Shown piece by piece: positions 46,349 through 59,200 of a DNA stretch of 64,000 nt. The notes beneath the pieces were generated by a model. It searched no databases, was not told the DNA's origin, and worked only from the letters and a program-made list of their open reading frames with translations. This DNA is from Ascaris suum. Lineage: Eukaryota; Nematoda; Chromadorea; Rhabditida; Ascarididae. Each line of letters begins with the position of its first letter. Position 1 is the stretch's first letter. The DNA is taken from the NCBI GenBank assembly GCA_013433145.1, contig CM024181.1:5580001-5644000 (forward strand), in the 5' to 3' direction. Position numbers and translations under genes: made by a program.

Positions 46349-48827
46349 CTGTACAAGTCTGTTGTAGTCTTGATACTATGTGCTAAGAAGGAGGTCATCA
46401 ATTATGCGGAAATTCTTAGCAACGGACAATGAATGCCCACTGAGTTGTACTATTGCTTCCGTTGCTGTTTCTGAAGAGAAACCACCGTATAGAAAAGATA
46501 AATACAAATTTACCTAGGGATAGATATGGACATAACGACCGCATTATGATGTGGTTTTGCAAGAATTTTGCAAAAAAATGAATACAATTTAGGGACATTG
46601 ATATCTCAATGAGAGTTTTTTTGCGAAATTTTTTGCAATTATCTATTGCAAATTACATTGCTAAAATTTTTCATTTTTGCAAATGCGATATTTTCGCCCA
46701 CTGTCAAGCATTTAAAGCATTTCTTTTGTATTATAATGTTGAATTCGATTCTCTTAGGTAATACTGCAATCAAGTAATAGAATACACTTTTGAGAATGCA
46801 AGAAAAGTACATCAACCTATTGCAATAAAGAAAACACAAAAAATTTTATGCAATACAATGCAGCAATGCTGATATTCGATGCTCTTTGAGGCATAAATAA
46901 ACGAGAAAAATGCACAATCGAAAAGCAAATAGAACAAACATTATATATATGTCGAAAAATCGTCCATTGCAATTGCATTGCAAATGAGTGCAATTAAGAA
47001 CGATATTGCTGCAAGATTTGACTTTTTTGCAGTTCTGCAAGATTGCATTTTTTTTTTGCACTTTTATCTTTCCCATTGCGCTCATCGAATACGCTCTTCA
47101 CTTCCTATCCCAAAGATTTACTCGAACTTTAATTTTATACGCATAAATGAAACGCCATTTTAGAATAGCTATTGCTGCTCTCAAATATACCTTGACGTTT
47201 ATTGTAGTTGATTCTGTTAGTGTTTTTCGATAAGATGAAATGTGTATTTTTTTACTAGCTCTGTTAATAATTAATAACTGAACGGCCGAACTAATTTTGC
47301 TAAATTGCTTCAGAGAATTATAGAGAAATTTGAATATTGTGATATAATCATACTTTTGCATTGATAAATGGTAAAATATTTCCTGAGAAATATATGAATT
47401 TGCCTAGCACAAATAATGGAAAATGAGAAGGATAAGAGAGAGAGATTTTTGAAAAAAAAAAAAGAAGGAAAATGTGCCCTCTTTAAGATAGAAAGTTAAA
47501 GCTCATTTCTTTTCCTTTATAAGAGATTTGAATCCAGAAATCTCAAGCGTTAGGTTTGATTTTGATAAATTCGATGGCAATATTAGTAATCAATCCCGCA
47601 AAATGATTCAATATCGAATAAAGAAGTTTACACATTAAAATGAAACCTTCATGGAATTGCAGCAGCTATCAAATTGCAAATGCCATACATTCCCACGCAT
47701 TGTTATGCATCTTTTCCCAATAGGACCAATTCACTGCGTCGATCCGATCCTAAGCGCTACTATTTGATGACCCCAAAACAATAGCAACATTAAGCTTGGC
47801 TTAGCAACTATTATTACATCATTGCACTCCTCCTTCCCCTCCCCTTCCACCCGTTGCTTACAAAAGTCCAGTTTTTAGTACTCAAGGACATTTAATTTCA
47901 GTACTTCAAATACAATATTCCGATATAATTTCGAATATATTTCAAATTTCAAATACTAAAAGCATTCAAACATAATCAAATATCAAAAATTGGTGCAATT
48001 CATCGTTATTCATAATCTTTCCCTTGCGAATCATATTTTGGGCCAATTTCCCGTGCATTTCATTTTCTTTTTTAAGTTGGCTAAACTTTGAAAGATAAAC
48101 TGTGGCCAAAATTACGCAGTTCTGTGTAGCCATCAACGATGGAATTTACTTTCAGTGTTATTAAATTATGACCAAATTTTGGCCTAAATTACACAATCCT
48201 GAACAAATTATTGAGGAAGTTATTTTATTATCATTCAATTATGACTATGTCCAGTTTGCTGAAATCATCGGTATAACCGTTCACATAAAACAGTTAAAAA
48301 AGTTCGGTATGCTAAAACCCACAAACAACAATATTTTTCATTTATAATCTTGAGCATGAAAACTCTTCATAAGCACAGTGAAAACTTACAAAAACCTTAT
48401 GAATGTTTCATATAAACCAACTCGTTAATTAAGACCACCTCTACACTGCATTTTATCGTTTAGCGTGCATGGAGAACGCAACAACCACATTTTTGTTCAG
48501 TCAATATTCTTATTTGAAATGCAAATGAAAGCTTGAAGATCGAAGTGATTTCAGAATTTCTCGTAATGTGAATCGACCCTTTAAAACACTTATATTTTTA
48601 TAGGAAATGCCCTTGTTGCTTAAGAGAAGAAAATGTAAATACCTTATATAAAATTTGTTTTTAAATTATAACGTTCAAAAAGCAGCGGTAATATTATTCA
48701 ACTGAATGAGGCGACTTTCAAGAGAAATTCTTATTTAAAATTTGATTGAAGCGTTTTTAAAATATTCGCAGCAAACAATATTTGCCTTTTGAAATTCTGC
48801 AATTATGATTAAATAACTCTAGGTTAG

Positions 48828-49019
48828 AGCGAAAAAAAAAATTCAAACTTGAGGAATTCATTAGCAAAGGATCTAGGATGGAAATTGGAATTTAATAACG
48901 AAGTGAAGCGAGAAAAAAAAATAGAAGAGCTAAAAACAGGAAATGCAAAAAAAAAAACACACAATAGAGACGATGCCAACGATTCGAGATTGCTGCATCA
49001 TTTATCATACTATCGTCCG
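48828..49019 (+). CDS. Candidate exon, unidentified
   Basis: A 64-codon Lys-rich frame ends NDSRLLHHLSYYRP immediately before a consensus donor, CCG|GTAAGT (GT at 49020-49021). The upstream boundary is unclear: only a weak TTAG acceptor precedes it, and poly-A runs make the frame lysine-rich. The donor is the main support. Confidence 0.2.
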
Positions 49020-51335
49020 GTAAGTACGAAACGATGACATTTGGGTGGCAATTTGAAGCGCAATTGTCTTCTCTCATTTTAGTTACTCATTTTTCATTCG
49101 TAAGTACTGGTCGTTATAAGCTTGCAAAGACTCATAAAATGGAAAGGTATTCCAACATAACAATATTCAACTCTTAACGAGGCATTTTTTTTAGTAGCTT
49201 ATGAAAAAAAGAGAAGAGTATATTGCTTGCTAAGCACATATGGCGTATGCAATGAATAATTCACAAGTCATGTTTTTTGATGATTAATTATCACTGATAA
49301 GCCGTATGCAAAATATTTTTATACAACGGCTACTTCTTTGCATATACAAAATAATTTCTAACAATTTAACTGCACTTTAGTTTTTTTTTAATCGATTAAA
49401 CAAAAAACTGTAAACGAATATTTTCCATATTCGCTACTCCTCAGTGGGAAGTTTGAAACTTTACATTGATGCCGAATTGTAAAGCAATAAAGTTAAATAT
49501 ATCAATCTTTTCGGTACTCCACAGTTTTGCCGACACAAAATAGTGCATTCTCTTCTCTTACTGCCATTTCTTTGAAAGCCACAAAGGATCAGAGCACAAA
49601 AACAGCATAAAACTTTATGCCGGTAAAATTACCACTTCGGTAAAATACTCGTTTGGTGAAATAACTAAATAGTATTTTATAGCTAATGTGGTGAAATACC
49701 CCTAAGCAGTAAAATACCAACAGCTAACGCATCGTTCATATGGCTATCGTACCTTCAATGCATCCAATATCTTATTGCATAATTGTCGCACTCCATTAGT
49801 GAGTTGTTTTCATTTGTTTCACGTGCTATATGCAATTCGGAAATACGAGACCTTTATTATGTCAACAAAATAATGTGTGCACGAGGTTATGGAATTTACC
49901 GACAACAGAAAATTATTTTCCAGCATTATATTTCATATCTCTACAAATGACATAGCGATCCAAAATTACAGCGGTCACTATATTATTGATGTTTGACGTG
50001 ATGAACAAATATACAAAATACAGATTAAGTGAAAGAAACTTTACGACGTCTGGTTTCATAGTTTAAACACCTTAGGCGGTTTGCACAAGTATATCTACTA
50101 TAAAAGATATGGAGAAGGTCAACATAGGCAGTGAGCTCAGACACGAATTATATAAAATGTTCTCGCAAGTTTAGCAAAAAATTTATGATGTTTGATGGTT
50201 GAATTTGCATAATTACTGATGAAAATTCAATTTCTCTACTGTAATGCTATATAACTGTCGACACCCTTCCTATACCAGATATTCGAACTTTTTCCATGTG
50301 GAGCTAGATATGCACGATATTTACCGTATAAATTTGTTCTACTATACCACCTGATAAAGAATAGGTAAGCACACAAGTATATAAAGGTATTGACAATATT
50401 TCACATAAGTGGCGTATTTGACAAATTCTGGACATAAACAATAGGCATACTTAAATGAGTGTGACTACATAGTGCTTAGAAATTAGCATTGTGGGTACTA
50501 GATATTTCATAGCAAGCAAAACTGAATATTGCCTGTAGAAGCGATGGTGCCTATAAATGACAATTATGGCGCAGTTGCAGTAAAATGCTCTAACTTCCTT
50601 ACCTATGAACAATTATAAAATTTAATGTCAGCAATAATCGACGCATAGTGCATATCACTAATCCAGTAAAGGTAAATTGGTCAAATTGGACAGTTTGATA
50701 AATCACTATTAACGAACATGTTAGAAAATAGTATATCAAAATTCAGCCTAATCCATAGTTCAGACATGAAAGACTTTCTGAATAGAAAAACTAACCGAAT
50801 GATTTACCTAGATTTCTTTTTTTTTGGCAAAAACTATACTAGTTTGGTTGGAGGATGTAAGAATATCGTTCGCAGATATGACTATTCCGATTTATTGCAA
50901 GCTTAACTTTCTAGTTCAGGAGAAAATGCCGACACTATGATTCAGCATTAACAACTTATTGACCCCTTCAGCAATTCATTAAACCTTCAGAGATAAATAT
51001 ATAATAGATGGTACTATCCAGTAGTGAATCTATGAAGTGATGCTCACAAAACGTTAAATCTTTATCGAAGGAATATTCAATACGCAGCGCTAATCGTAAA
51101 ATACAACATCTAATGCAAAAGCCGAATATGCTGTATCATAGAGAAGTGCGAGATATACGAGAACGAAAACGATTGTTATCGCGTTAGCCAATACATAAAA
51201 GCCAAAGCGTTGCGGTTAACGATCACCGGTCATCAACTTACTCACCCACGTTTTTCGCTTGTTTAATTATGCCGCCGACCTTTATGATAAGCGCTGCCTT
51301 TGAGTGGTGCCGCCGATTGCTAAAATCCATATGTG

Positions 51336-51520
<185 letters not shown>

Positions 51521-51604
51521 TCGTCTAAGCTGATTTATTCACCTTATATGAGCATAGAAATTTTCCCAAATATTCACAGCTTTATTTTCTATTCACTGTT
51601 TCAG

Positions 51605-51946
51605 GAGAACAATTGCGAGAATGTCTCCAGATTGCTGTCACTAAGACCGAAATCAGACAGTAAAGACAAGTTGATTGGGAATTTACGTGAAAACCAACAA
51701 ACACAAACATGTCGCTATGCGTCGATGATTTGTCACTCATTTGGACGCCAAACGTCGGCAAACTTCTACTATTGTCACCGTGTCGGCGAACGCAAGAAGC
51801 CTTTTGAACATCCGCTGATCGATGAGCGCTGTTTTGCTTGTGCGAGTTTTCCCACTTGCTTGCTTGCCCCAATGCGATGTTCTCATCGCCCACTTTTTCG
51901 GCCTAAGGTCACTGCGGTGTTTTCAATGCTCAGTGAAGTCTTCTAA
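51605..51946 (+). CDS. Candidate Cys-rich terminal exon, unidentified
   Basis: A good acceptor (CACTGTTTCAG, AG at 51603-51604) precedes 113 open codons ending in TAA at 51944-51946. The peptide begins [11 protein letters not shown] and is Cys- and Arg-rich in its middle, with [30 protein letters not shown] and [12 protein letters not shown] content is higher than in the flanks. Another possible end is a donor after FRPK (GT at 51908-51909). The stop codon falls in the left arm of a perfect palindrome. The reverse strand is also open (51582-51893), which weakens the case. No family was recognised. Confidence 0.3.
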   Translation, partial: ENNCENVSRLLSLRPKSDSKDKLIGNLRENQQTQTCRYASMICHSFGRQTSANFYYCHRVGERKKPFEHPLIDERCFACASFPTCLLAPMRCSHRPLFRPKVTAVFSMLSEVF

Positions 51947-51982
51947 CCACAGTGTAAGTTTTACACTGTGGTTAGAAGACTT
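51936..51982. repeat. Perfect palindrome, 22-bp arms, 3-nt centre
   Basis: The left arm 51936-51957 and right arm 51961-51982 are exact reverse complements around GTT. A further partial copy, TTTACACTGTAA, follows at about 51983-51993. Perfect pairing suggests a recent origin. Confidence 0.9.
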
Positions 51983-54506
51983 TTTACACTGTAAGCCTCA
52001 GGTCATGCTTAATTTTCGAGTACCAGACCAGATTTCCATCAAATTACCAAAGCAAACTATTTTAAAAAAGTAAGGAGAAATAAAATAAAAGATGGCAGGA
52101 GTGGATGAGAATTGAGAAGAAAAGGAGGAAGAGTTGAAAAAATGAGTCTCTTAAAGTGAAGAAGCTATATCAAAGTCATTATAAAATTACTCCTAATTAC
52201 AATAACGAAAAAAAAATGCGAGACGATAGCAAATGCTCAAAAATGGATCACTCTTTGGTTAGGGTGGATGGAGTCGATCGGCTTATCTGGCCAAAAACTG
52301 TACTGCCTCATTAGGCATATACCTACCTGTGAGCTGCATTCAAGAGTATGGAACATGGTCGTGGTACTGACAAGAAGATAGATGGAAATTGTAAAAAAAA
52401 ATTCGTCAGGAAACTTACAGCTCATGAGTCGTCATGAAATCTTAGCGCCACGAGTAGGAAACAAGCACCTCGACAAAATTGGTGCTGTATGTAAACTTCT
52501 TGCTTACCATTAACTCTTATTTAAATATGCAGCACAAAACTTAACATTCTCTAAATCGAAAACGTAGTCGCCATTCGGCTACGAACAATTTTTGTCATAG
52601 AAGTGCTTTTTGCCTGTGAATTCGCAACGCTCAATTTTTTGGCATCTAACCAAATTTTGAATTTCCTAGAACTCGATCATTTGATATCTAAATCTTTGCT
52701 GAATGCATAAGCTCGATGATGTACGACCAATAATTCAGCATATTTCAAAATCATTCTGGATGATAAGGGAGAGAAGATGGGGAAGGGCAAGAGGGATGGA
52801 CGCAAGTGGGGATTTCATATGCGCACGTCGTCAAAGGCGGAAAAATAGGCATAGCACTTATCGCGCATATCACAACAATATTACAAATTGCATAGTTATA
52901 AAAATGTTCAAATGGAATAATAATTACCACAAAGCGACTCCACACCTGTTTCACAAGTAAACTGGTGATGTCAATAATGCTGACTCATATTTAATTATGC
53001 TAGTCAGTCTTCTTGTCGTAGTGAGCGAATTAGTATTTTTTTTAAACAGCGTCAGGAAACTCCCTCTACAGTCATGAGATTTCTCATATTTTAATTAGGT
53101 TTTGAAATTCGATCAAATGTATAAAATAAAATATTTTCCTATACTTTTGATTAAATACGTTTACTGGATTCTCTACAACTTTTTGCGAGTTAAATTGAAA
53201 TTGCAATTGAGCGACAAACTAGAATTTGAATTAAAGGAACTTTAAAAAAAAAAGACGATAAAAACTCTCGGAAACTCTTTTCGAAACGATTCTCCCTATC
53301 GAATCGCACTTCACATTGAACAGTTTTTATAGGTTGCATTGCGGTATGTTCAAAAGGCCATTAAAAATTTCGTGATTTTTCTTACTTAATGTGGATCTTT
53401 CATTTGAATTGCTTTCGGCGGGTTTCTTTCTGGTATCACCATAAGGGAGAATAAATGAGAATGGTCATTCAAGAGAATAGAATGTGAATTTATTTCTTCT
53501 ATCTCAAAAAATTTCCACTCATTGTTCATATTTCAACTATTTCAGACATTGGCGACATTTCATTTAAATAATAATTTTCCTCTCTAATATCGTTTTTTCT
53601 CAATGTTTTTTTTCTCGAAAATAAAAATAATAACATTAAATTACAATTATAATTTTAATTCCGATTTGAAAAACTTTTTTAATTTATATAATTTAAAAAA
53701 TACACCCATATGTGACGATAAATAAGATTCCGCATCTTTGTCGATTCGTATGCAAAGCTGAATTGTTTAAGTTTTAAAGATGAACTTTTTTCTTTCAAAT
53801 TAGTAAATTATACTGGGAAGCTTTTAGAGAAATTGTAGTGATAGGTAAGATGTGTGATACCGCTATACTTATTATCATTTCTACAAATAGTCATTAACTA
53901 GGTAAAACGCTTATCACATACAGGTGTGAGCATCTCGTGACGTATAATAATGATTTCATAGTCTATTTCTTTCAGCATTTTTTCATCATAAAGCTCGAAA
54001 GATTGATAGAAGATAAGCTTGCAATAAGGCTTTTAAAAAATAACGAATAATAAGAGCAAAAAAAAATTTTTTTTTTGCATATTCAAATCGATAAATAGAA
54101 AATATATTGAATTATAATAAACCTAATTATTCGCATTTACAAATGATCGAAAGAATTACTAATATTTGATTTCAAATAAAAGTTCGATATATTTAAAAAC
54201 GGTAATGAAAAAGAAGAGAATGTTATCTTCCTCAACGAGGGAATGCCGTCATAAAAGAAAAACACATCGATATGGCGTCAATGTGGAATGAATTTATGGG
54301 CAGATGATGCATCGCAAAAAATACACTCCAAAGGATACCGCATTTGACGCATTCCACAACACACTTTCAAATGCCAGCCGCATCACACGCTTTTAATTAT
54401 CAACGAATCGAATGCACAACTTATAATTTTTGCAAATATTGTAGTTGTTAGAAGAAGTGGAAACGAGACTGGTACTAGTAGTCATTGGTGTTTCGCGTTA
54501 GCTTGA

Positions 54507-54570
54507 GTGGGAGGAAAGCGTGGGCGGAGGGGGGTGAGGAGCGGGAGGGAGAAGGGAGGACGAGAGGGAG
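54507..54570 (+). other. G-rich purine island with quadruplex potential
   Basis: An almost pure purine stretch contains GGGCGGAGGGGGGTGAGG, then GCGGGAGGGAGAAGGGAGG. It has at least four runs of three or more G close together. Confidence 0.7.
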
Positions 54571-56209
54571 CTAATATTCCTAATCTCGCCTTATTTTATT
54601 TTTTATTCCTAAAGTATCAGTGTCATAAAGCATCATTTAGCAAATGCAATTTAGACGAACTATAATGAAAGGAGATGAAAGCATATTATGAAGTTGGACT
54701 ACGATTGATTATTGAAAATAATAATAAAGATTATGCTCATTTACAAAAAATAGAGAATAAATTAAAATTTCAAAACAATTCTTCACTTTGAGCAATTTTT
54801 TGCGTGACTGATGAGAACACAAGCAAATTATGCAAAATTACAACATGCAAATTTATGCAAATATTTATTGGAGACAAGTTTTTAAAAAAAATCCCAAGCC
54901 TGAAAAAAAATTATATTGAAGAAGCTTGATAACTAAGAGGTGGTCTCAGAAAGCAAATTCGATGGTGCTTGTTCAACTCCAACATGAATTTTCTTCGGTC
55001 AAAGTGTTCAAATTTTTGCATAAATTTTTGAATTTTTATCTTTAATTGTGGGAAAAATTTACCCGCGTTTGATATTGATCGATTTTTCGGGTTACATTCG
55101 CCGAGTTAAAACGATGACTTTTTTTTGCAGAACACTTATGAAGTGATCAGGTTAATAAAGACATCAAGTTAGGTATTTCACATATTTACCACCTTTTGCC
55201 GACTTATATCGGTTTATTTATTTATAAAAGTGGCTGAGCAGGTGGATGAAATGCGAAAGCAGGTAGAGTGCCATCACCTCTGGCCATCTTCCCTGCTTGT
55301 TTCGCTTGTCAATGGGTCGCAAATATGAATAGGGTTACGTAAAATTTTATACGCCTTATGTTTTTTACATTCCAGTTTCCTGCACGAAGGAAAGTAGTCT
55401 CCTTTTTCCTTTTATATTTTCATATTTACATTTTGAACCGCAAATTCACATGCGACTGAATAATGTGTTGAAAGTGGTCAAACGGTCAAATGGTCAAAAT
55501 GGTCATTCAAGACCTTAAACATCCTTTATTTTTTATAATTTCTGGCATTGACTAAAATCACGATAGTATATTGACCAAGAGAATTTTCTGTTCTAGAAGG
55601 GTGAAAGAATGAAGAAAAAGTAGCCACCTTAGTGGTAGAGAGTTGTCTCATCTCAATGACCAGCGCAAAATGCGGTCACTTTTTAGCTCGTTACTGGCTT
55701 GTGATAAATTCTGATTAGTTACTGTTATTCCAACGTGAAAGAGAAGCCGACTCGTTTATCAGAACAAGGTGCTGTCTGGACAATCACTGCCATAAGAACT
55801 CATCCTAAATAAACGTTTCCAGACATCTCCTCACTTTTAAAGTAAACAAGAATGTAACCAATGAGGGAAAAATGAATCGCTGAACAAAGTGTACCCACAA
55901 CGAACGGGTAAATTCGCTTTGAAAGTTGAACACTGAACAAATGAGCGGGTGAGAATTGCAAAGCGGCGCTATCGAAATTGGAATATGCAAATAAGGTAGT
56001 GGTGAGCTGTGAAGGGGCCGCGTGCCGATGAAATGCCAGGCGTCGAGGCGAGATGCTTTACGCAAAACCATTGTGAAACGCGATCAATTCCCTTTTGACG
56101 AACATCACATGAAAAATGACCCTAAATGCGCACCATATGATCGAATAAAACTTCCTTCATGATAATCTAAAATATTTTATTTTAATCTACTTTCTGCATA
56201 ATTCATCTC

Positions 56210-56275
56210 AACTCTCCCTTCCTCCTCTTCCCCCCTCCCCGCTCACCTCTCTTATCCCCTAAATCTCCCCTTCCT
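56210..56275. other. Long pyrimidine tract
   Basis: An almost pure C/T stretch including CCTCCTCTTCCCCCCTCCCC. It is the same kind of sequence as the island at 54507 but on the other strand; similar tracts occur at 16671, 17226 and 47827. Confidence 0.7.
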
Positions 56276-59200
56276 TTATGCTAAAATGCATAAAGAATTA
56301 TTTCGTTTATTTGTGCGAGAAAAACAAAACGAATGAATCGTTCGGAGATTCAAGAGGTTCAATGATGTCTAATTAGCAGAGCACTTCTTTGCTAATATTT
56401 GCAAATTGCTCTCCGCATAAGCATGCGAAGAATTGCCACGTATCGGTAATATGTATCGCACTTTGCCGTTCTCATTAGCAAAGCCCTTATTTTATATGCT
56501 TTTTGCAATTTGCGCTTGCAATATTGCAAAAATTGCATTGCATTGATATAAAAATTACTGAGCAAAAATAGGCCGCCTAAAGCAATAGCTATCGATCCCC
56601 TCCTCCATACAACCCCTTTCTCAGTTTTAACCACCTTAGAACTAGAATGACTAACATTTTAATGAATTTTGAAGCATGAAATTATGATATCAGATACAAT
56701 CATTTCTTCTCAAAAGAAAAAAAACCCCTTTAAGAATGTAAAATGAGATAAACAAGAGATAAAATAGAAGCAATTGCTAGAGCCTATATTATGCCTCACA
56801 TCGATGATCACCAATCAAGATTAATGAATTGTTACTAGAGGAATGCCTTAAGAGCGATATGACGGTGGGCATTAAGATAAAACGAGAGAAGGTACAAGTG
56901 AACAAATTTGAAGCAATAATAAATTTCTGGAAATAGCATAAATGGGAGAATTAAATCCATAACGCTCATGAATATGGAAGCTGGAAAATAAATCGAATAT
57001 GATTTATCCTAGTTTAATAAAAAAAAAAAGTGCTTCTTTCGCATATCAATGCTAAAATTAATTAAATAAATCGACATTATAACAATTGAACGTACTATAG
57101 TAGTGCGCTAGCAATATGGATTTTAATTAATAACATTCTTAAGCATTTTTAAGCATCAGGAAAAAATATATCCAGAAGATGGAAACAACAGATCTCAACG
57201 CATTTGGGCAAACGAATTTTTTTCATGCAAAAAAAAGATGGAAACGGCAAAAAAAAAGCACATTAAGGTGTAATCAAGGGCGAAGAAAAAACCGACAACA
57301 ATTGGGTGGAAGCGCAGGTGGAGAGGAGAGAAAGATAGAAAAGGTGTAGGTAGATCAATGAATGTGCACCGTTATCAGTTGTAAAATGTGATCGTCGAGC
57401 ACATTACAACATTGGCGGCATCCCTATGATCTGCGTTGTCGTGATAAGCTCACTCATTAATGAGTCAAACTACCTGACATGTTTTTCCATCTCATCGCTT
57501 TATACTATCCACATAAATGTACACGTAATCTTCATCTGTCAACTGTATTTATTCACCTCACCACTATTGCTTTTTTTAGGCAATTTTGTAAGGAAATAGA
57601 AAATAAAAAAAACTCGCATTGAGGCTGCGTCGAGTTTGTGCGGATACGTGTGCGCATACTATTTGGACATTTATCTGTTCGATTATATTCAAATTCGATA
57701 AAAATAAAGCATGAAGACTACAACTGTCTAGGCGGAAAAAAATTACCTTAGTTTCTATGCAAAACAAAAAATATTAAGCATATAAACAAAAAAAAACGCA
57801 TTAAAAAACTACTCAAATCAATTGAAACTAAGTAATAATTGCAATAACGATCGCATTTTTAAGCAAAAAAGAGCGATTTTTTGATGCGTGTGCGGTGAAA
57901 TGCTTTCTATCTTAGGTCAACTGAGCACGTAGCACATCTCGAATTTCAATGTAAACTAAGTCATTATGATATAAGGTTGAAATGCGTAATACAATTGAAG
58001 AGCTTTTAAAACGATTAAAAAATGCGTATACTTTCAAAAGTAATCAACAGGAAAATATATGGAAGTAGAAGCATATTGAGGCACAAGGTATACCGAAGAA
58101 ATTCGTATAGATAAAGTGACGATGCAATTATAATCTCATAAAAATTCTTCACAATTGATGAAATGTAATAAAAAGAGATTTTATTAAGAAACGATCGACG
58201 ATCAAGCTTGAAAATAAGAGTAACATTGAACGTACACATCGTTTATATTAGAAGAAAGAAGAGAAATAAACAAAAATAAAAACAAAAATAAACAAATGCA
58301 TCTGCCTATAGGTGGCTCTCGAATGACGTTGGTAGTCGACAATAGAAAATAATTACAATCATATACGCTTGAAAAATTTGACAATTTCATAATGCAATAT
58401 GAATATTTGGGAATAGATTTAAGAGAGGATAACTGTTCAATTTTTTTTTAACGTGTTAAATTCAATTTCTCATTGAAAAAAATTAAAATTTATGGAGAAA
58501 TTCTTCAATTCAAAGGTTCTCAAAATTTCTGGAATTTTTACTGATATCCATATGGACAGAATGATTATTAAATTTTCTCGATTAGCTGAATATTTGAATT
58601 GAATACTCAAATGCCGAAAGTTTTCGAGAGGATATATCGAAACAGGTGTGATAAACTTTATGCACAGGTGCGAAAAATAGTGCAAAAATATAACGCCTAT
58701 ATGAGTGAACAAAAAAAAACGTTCGATTTTCAAAATTTGAGCGCATCACTTCGTAGACGTGAATCGGCTCGGCGCAAAGCAGAAGCACCACATTCAGACG
58801 CGCACATATAAACGACCAATTTGTTGATCTCACTGCTGTATGATTGCTGCCAGCGATTTGCAGACAGTGGAACACCCACGAAGTACTATGTTTTCGTTGT
58901 GTTGTTATCAAAATGTAGACGATCAGATATTTTCGAAATAGTACGGCATTGTATGATTTGTTGAAGAGAGTGCCGACGGCAAGCGTGCGCTTGAAAGAAG
59001 AGTTTGTTCGAGCGGTTAGATCAAAGCGCTTCACATAACTTCAAAGAGTTCTGCCGCCAAACGCGTAGCGAATGCCACGTACACGCATCGCGCCACGATC
59101 GTTTATCACTGCCGGCAAAATGTGCCCTCGGGGCTAGCGCGTTTGTTGCCGGTCCGTGCACGAATGTTGTTAGCACTCGATGGCCTAAACCATTGATGTG

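Noticed and set aside
55618..55690. tRNA-like TTAGTGGTAGAG
   Set aside because: There is no B box, and no acceptor or anticodon stem can be formed.
55805..56071. 88-codon - strand frame
   Set aside because: It opens with ATG but has no domain, no splice or poly(A) context and no recognised relative.
58582..59034. 150-codon - strand frame, and overlapping + strand frames at 58599-58811 and 59004-59261
   Set aside because: Overlapping frames are open on both strands in a moderately GC-rich patch, none with splice signals or a known motif. I could not choose between them.
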